NCBI GenBank assembly: GCA_002694345.1
Contig: NZLV01000221.1
Location: forward strand, 1 to 9,466
From: Maricaulis sp.
GTDB taxonomy: Bacteria; Pseudomonadota; Alphaproteobacteria; Caulobacterales; Maricaulaceae
Reading direction: 5' to 3'
Length of the DNA stretch: 9,466 nucleotides
Shown here: piece after piece, positions 7,701 to 9,466 of the stretch
How positions within the stretch are numbered: position 1 is the stretch's first letter
Layout: each line of letters begins with the position of its first letter
Made by a program: the position numbers and the translations under genes
The notes under the pieces: model-generated
Database searches by the model: none
The model's input: only the letters and a program-made list of their open reading frames with translations
What the model was told of the DNA's origin: nothing

Positions 7701-7829
7701 GCCGCCATTGTCGGCGGCATGAGCGTCAGTCTCATCTTCACCCTCGTTCTCATCCCCTGTCTCCTGCGCCTTGGCGAAGCCCGCCAGGCCCGGCTGGCCG
7801 GTTCACCCGAACCCGTCGCAGCGGAGTAA
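4749..7829 (+). CDS. RND-superfamily efflux permease (AcrB/MexB-like, variant proton relay)
   Basis: This 1026-residue inner-membrane transporter is of standard RND length and would export small hydrophobic compounds or other toxicants using the proton gradient. It shows the duplicated RND architecture: TM1 (about 11-30), a first periplasmic porter/docking region (about 31-330), TM2-6 (about 335-490), TM7 (about 520-540), a second periplasmic region (about 541-845) and TM8-12 (about 848-1010). Family landmarks include LPIQLFPDTERPQV, GMVMDAAIIVLEN in TM4, GLVINNAILLVDQ in TM10 and RMRLRPIFMSTL just after it. In TM4 the AcrB Asp-Asp pair is Asp-Ala (D403, A404), and the AcrB lysine of TM10 is Asn (N921), so proton coupling must differ from AcrB. 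AGGAGA lies 5 nt before the ATG. The adaptor gene follows by 4 nt. Substrate cannot be told from sequence. Confidence 0.95.
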   Translation: MPLTRLSLNNPAAVMVAVALIVLMGVVAFTRLPIQLFPDTERPQVNISTFWRSASPLEMESEIVEPQEQLLAGLPGLEEMRVFTSEGNAFINLTFALETDMTQTAIEISNRLSQLPPLPRDAVGPNIGGFGGAQQSLIWFFVQALPDNPNEIHDYSAFIEDTVIPRLEAIPGVASVNIGWGQRPEELQITVDPYRAASLGVTLPQISAAIANNQDVSGGNAEIGRRSYQMRFEGEFDPSEMGDLVIVWRNGTPVRLSDVATVEVAFGERNNFTYQNGNPAMGIEVRRQEGANVLAALDAVKAEVALINESLLADRQLVMAPSFDASVFIMRAIDLLRTNLVLGVVLAIFGLWLFLRRARATLIISMAIPVSLLSTLIVLFLLGRSLNVISLAGLAFATGMVMDAAIIVLENIIRRREMGEDADTASAKGAGQVWGALLASTTTTVAIFLPIIFTRNAEGQIFADLAVTIAVGVAVSMVVAVTILPVVTKYWVRDRKTQTRQVLLGKVADFVMMISDSPARRLGVAALLISIPLALTWFMRPAMDYLPPVKRDAVDAFMMFPPGSNLDWVEEEVAATVIERLDPYMSGEQEPALLNYYFGTFPGGTGATIGVRVQDQSRVGELEQIIRDEIITGIPDVFGFAQQGDLFGGFAQGGNIQVNVQSADAEARGRAVQTGLSLLRQRFPGVNINANPPPQATQPRLTLVPDDRRIQEAGWARRNVAGMMAMLGDGAYIGEYFDGDSRMNMILRTTGWDTPDELAGMPIATPSGAIIPLGDLVDIREEVGAGAIQRLNRRRTVTININQPEGLSLEEILDVVQQEVEPAMRAELPADGSITYGGSADSLNRAISTMLMNMGMAMVILFLILAGMFRSLRDALLVLVSIPLAGVGGVVMLQVLNLFVAQPLDLLTMMGFIILLGLVINNAILLVDQTRQGEREGLDRRSAVDQALRMRLRPIFMSTLTSLLGMLPLLLVPGVGSAIYRGLAAAIVGGMSVSLIFTLVLIPCLLRLGEARQARLAGSPEPVAAE

Positions 7830-7833
7830 GTCC

Positions 7834-8901
7834 ATGAAAGCCTCAACCATGCTTCGCTCTTTCCTGTCCGCCGCCCTTGTCGGCCTTGGCCTTTCCAGCG
7901 CTGCTTGGGCCCAGGGCGGTCCGCCCCCCGCCATCGTGCGTCTGGGCGAGATCATCGAACAGGACATGGCCCGCACCGTGATGACGCCGGCCAGTGTGAT
8001 CTCGCGCAATGATGCCCGTATCGCGGCCGAACTGGCCGGCCGTGTCACCCAGATCGCCGAGCCCGGTGATGTGGTGGAAGCGGGCGGTCTCATCGCTCAG
8101 CTTGATGATCGCCAGGCACGGATCCAGCTGGAAGAGGCCCGGGCCCGTCTCGCTCGCGCCAACGCCAATGCCCGCTACCAGAATGCCGAAGCCGACCGGT
8201 ATGAGGGGCTTGCTGCCAATGGCACGGTCCCGGCCAATCGTTTGCGCGAAGTGGAACTGGCCCGCGATCTTGCTGACCAGGATTTGCGGGAGGCCCGCAC
8301 GGCTGTGATGCGCGCGGAGCTGGAACTGGAGCGCACCCGTATCACGGCGCCCTTTGCCGGCCGTATTGCGGAACGTCTCATCCAGGTGGGCGAGATTTCC
8401 GCGCCCGGTCGTGAAATCGCTCGCCTGGTCGATATCGATCACAAGGAAGCCGTCGCGCAGGTTCCAGTCGCGCTCGCCCCCTATCTCGGCGTCGGGCAGA
8501 CCGTCACCCTGTCGCTGGCCAATGGCGAGCGCATGGAAGCCCCGATTCGCGCCATCATTCCGGTGGGCGATGCGGTCTCACGAACCTTCGAAGTCCGGAT
8601 TGACCTGGATGGCTCGGCTTGGGTCGTTGGCAGCGCCGCGCGTGTGGCTTTCCCGGCCGAAACACCGCGTCTCCAGTTCGCGGCGCCCTATGACGCCGTG
8701 GTGCTGCGTTCCACGGGAACCCACGTCTTCGTGGTCGACGCTGAGAATGTCGCCCGCCAGGTCCCGGTGGAGGCCGGTGTACGCGAAAACGGCTATGTCG
8801 CGATTGCCGGCAATATCGAAGTCGGTCAGCGCGTTGTGGTCTCGGGCGCTGAAACCCTCAGCGATGGCCGTCCGGTGCAGGAGATTGGCGAAGACGCCTG
8901 A
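7834..8901 (+). CDS. Periplasmic adaptor (membrane fusion) subunit of the RND pump
   Basis: This 355-residue HlyD/AcrA-like adaptor bridges the RND permease to an outer-membrane channel in the periplasm. The ATG at 7834 was chosen: GGAG at 7822-7825 lies 8 nt upstream across the permease stop, and the product then starts with a clean signal peptide (MKASTMLRSFLSAALVGLGLSSAAWA, likely cut before Q27). There is no lipobox cysteine. An in-frame ATG at 7771 would bury the signal peptide behind 21 residues. The order is: first half of the lipoyl domain (about 62-92, AGRVTQIAEPGDVVEAG), an alpha-helical hairpin rich in Ala, Glu and Arg (about 93-168), second lipoyl half (about 169-202, RITAPFAGRIAERL), beta-barrel (about 206-275) and membrane-proximal domain (about 280-350). 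The short helical hairpin is typical of adaptors of about 350 residues. No outer-membrane channel gene follows. Confidence 0.94.
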   Translation: MKASTMLRSFLSAALVGLGLSSAAWAQGGPPPAIVRLGEIIEQDMARTVMTPASVISRNDARIAAELAGRVTQIAEPGDVVEAGGLIAQLDDRQARIQLEEARARLARANANARYQNAEADRYEGLAANGTVPANRLREVELARDLADQDLREARTAVMRAELELERTRITAPFAGRIAERLIQVGEISAPGREIARLVDIDHKEAVAQVPVALAPYLGVGQTVTLSLANGERMEAPIRAIIPVGDAVSRTFEVRIDLDGSAWVVGSAARVAFPAETPRLQFAAPYDAVVLRSTGTHVFVVDAENVARQVPVEAGVRENGYVAIAGNIEVGQRVVVSGAETLSDGRPVQEIGEDA

Positions 8902-8923
8902 CGGGCGCCTTTTCCAGACAAGC

Positions 8924-8955
8924 AAAAGGCGGCTCCTTTCGGGGCCGCCTTTTTT
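8924..8955 (+). terminator. Strong intrinsic terminator after the efflux operon, possibly bidirectional
   Basis: Bases 8924-8933 (AAAAGGCGGC) pair with 8944-8953 (GCCGCCTTTT). Three further pairs inside (8934-8936 with 8941-8943, one G-U) leave a TTTC loop, and six T residues follow the stem. The A-run on the 5' side would give a short T-run when read from the right, so it can also end the convergent gene that stops at 9003. Confidence 0.9.
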
Positions 8956-9002
8956 GTCGTCGGAACCGGCTTGGAAGGTGCGGCCGGTCCGTCCGGCAAG
9001 CC

Positions 9003-9464
9003 TCAGCTGGCGCCGGCCAGGCTCTTGGCCGATTTGGCGCTGGCGGCCAGGGTCTCGAACGCGATGGTCGAAGTTGAACCGGACATGCGCAGCAGCTGGA
9101 TGGGCTGATTGTTGGAGATCAGAACCAGGTCCGGCTTGCCGTCATTGACGACATTCTGGCCGCCGATCCACCAATTATTGTGGCTCGAATAGTGTCCCTG
9201 GCCGAGATAAAGCGTGATCGGCGTGGCATTCTTGAACGCCACCGTGATACCGAACATGAAGTTCAGCTCGTCCGGCGTGCCGCCGCCACCCTTGGGGGCG
9301 TATTCATGATACTGGCCGCCGCAAAGGGAGTTGAACTTGTCCGCCACTTCGGACGTCTTGTGCCGACCGCAATTCACGGTGATTTCCCAGACGCCATTAC
9401 CCTTGTCCTTGGCCGTCGGGCCGGATTCATAGGGTTGGCCGTCGGAAATCACGAAACTGCCGTC
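9003..9464 (-). CDS. Unrecognised protein, C-terminal 153 residues (runs off the right edge)
   Basis: The minus frame is open from the right edge to a TGA at 9005-9003, and the reading continues upstream of a GTG at 9452 (residues DGSF precede it), so the N-terminus lies outside the window. I do not recognise the family. The visible part is rich in Gly, Asn, Ser and aromatic residues, and looks beta-rich and soluble: NGVWEITVNCGRH, then LCGGQYHEYAPKGGGG, FGITVAFKNATPITLYLGQG, HYSSHNNWWIGGQ and DLVLISNNQPIQLLRMSGS, ending in an Ala/Ser/Lys-rich tail (TLAASAKSAKSLAGAS). The two cysteines (VNCG and SLCGG), about 20 residues apart, could form a disulfide if the protein is exported. Alternating strands with exposed His, Asn and Trp recall carbohydrate- or lipid-binding beta proteins, but this is an impression, not an assignment. 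It is convergent with the efflux operon, with the shared terminator between them. Confidence 0.75.
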   Translation of the reverse strand, partial: DGSFVISDGQPYESGPTAKDKGNGVWEITVNCGRHKTSEVADKFNSLCGGQYHEYAPKGGGGTPDELNFMFGITVAFKNATPITLYLGQGHYSSHNNWWIGGQNVVNDGKPDLVLISNNQPIQLLRMSGSTSTIAFETLAASAKSAKSLAGAS

Positions 9465-9466
9465 GA

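Noticed and set aside
7771..7833. Earlier in-frame start for the adaptor protein
   Set aside because: It would overlap the permease end by about 60 bases and place 21 polar residues ahead of an otherwise textbook signal peptide. The ATG at 7834 has a Shine-Dalgarno at a good distance.

Overview
The base composition (high GC, with G/C strongly preferred at third codon positions) and the protein families point to an alphaproteobacterium. My best guess is a marine Caulobacterales or Hyphomonadaceae type such as Maricaulis. This is inference from style and gene content, because the window holds no marker gene. There is no sign of phage, insertion sequence, CRISPR array or tRNA. The window reads as ordinary chromosome with several short, unrelated transcription units.

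Layout. On the minus strand at the left edge is the N-terminal part of a pentapeptide-repeat protein (561 to 1, cut by the window). It is followed by about 330 bases without a protein gene. That stretch is not empty: it holds candidate back-to-back promoters sharing a -35 region, a direct repeat matching the alphaproteobacterial LexA-box pattern, an internal hairpin and a perfect 12-bp terminator. Together these suggest a small RNA of about 155 nt (about 645-799). Next come a small unrecognised protein of 83 residues (894-1145, plus) and, convergent with it, a WYL-domain transcriptional regulator (2160-1168, minus). Divergent from the regulator is a YihY/BrkB-family membrane protein (2276-3190, plus).

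The centre carries scoA-scoB (3252-4615), the two subunits of a succinyl-CoA:3-oxoacid CoA-transferase. Their start and stop codons overlap by one base, and a strong hairpin terminator closes the unit. A second unit then starts almost inside that terminator: an RND-superfamily efflux permease of 1026 residues (4749-7829) and its periplasmic adaptor of 355 residues (7834-8901), 4 nt apart, ending in a textbook terminator. The permease comes before the adaptor, no outer-membrane channel gene is present, and two residues of the AcrB-type proton relay are replaced. At the right edge, on the minus strand, is the C-terminal part of an unrecognised Gly/Asn/Trp-rich protein (9464-9003).

How the genes work together. 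The CoA-transferase pair makes a single enzyme that moves CoA from succinyl-CoA to acetoacetate. The RND permease and adaptor form two of the three parts of an export complex, and the outer-membrane channel must come from elsewhere. The remaining genes show no evident functional link. No convincing new multi-gene system is visible. The least explained parts are the non-coding stretch at 600-800 and the two unrecognised proteins.
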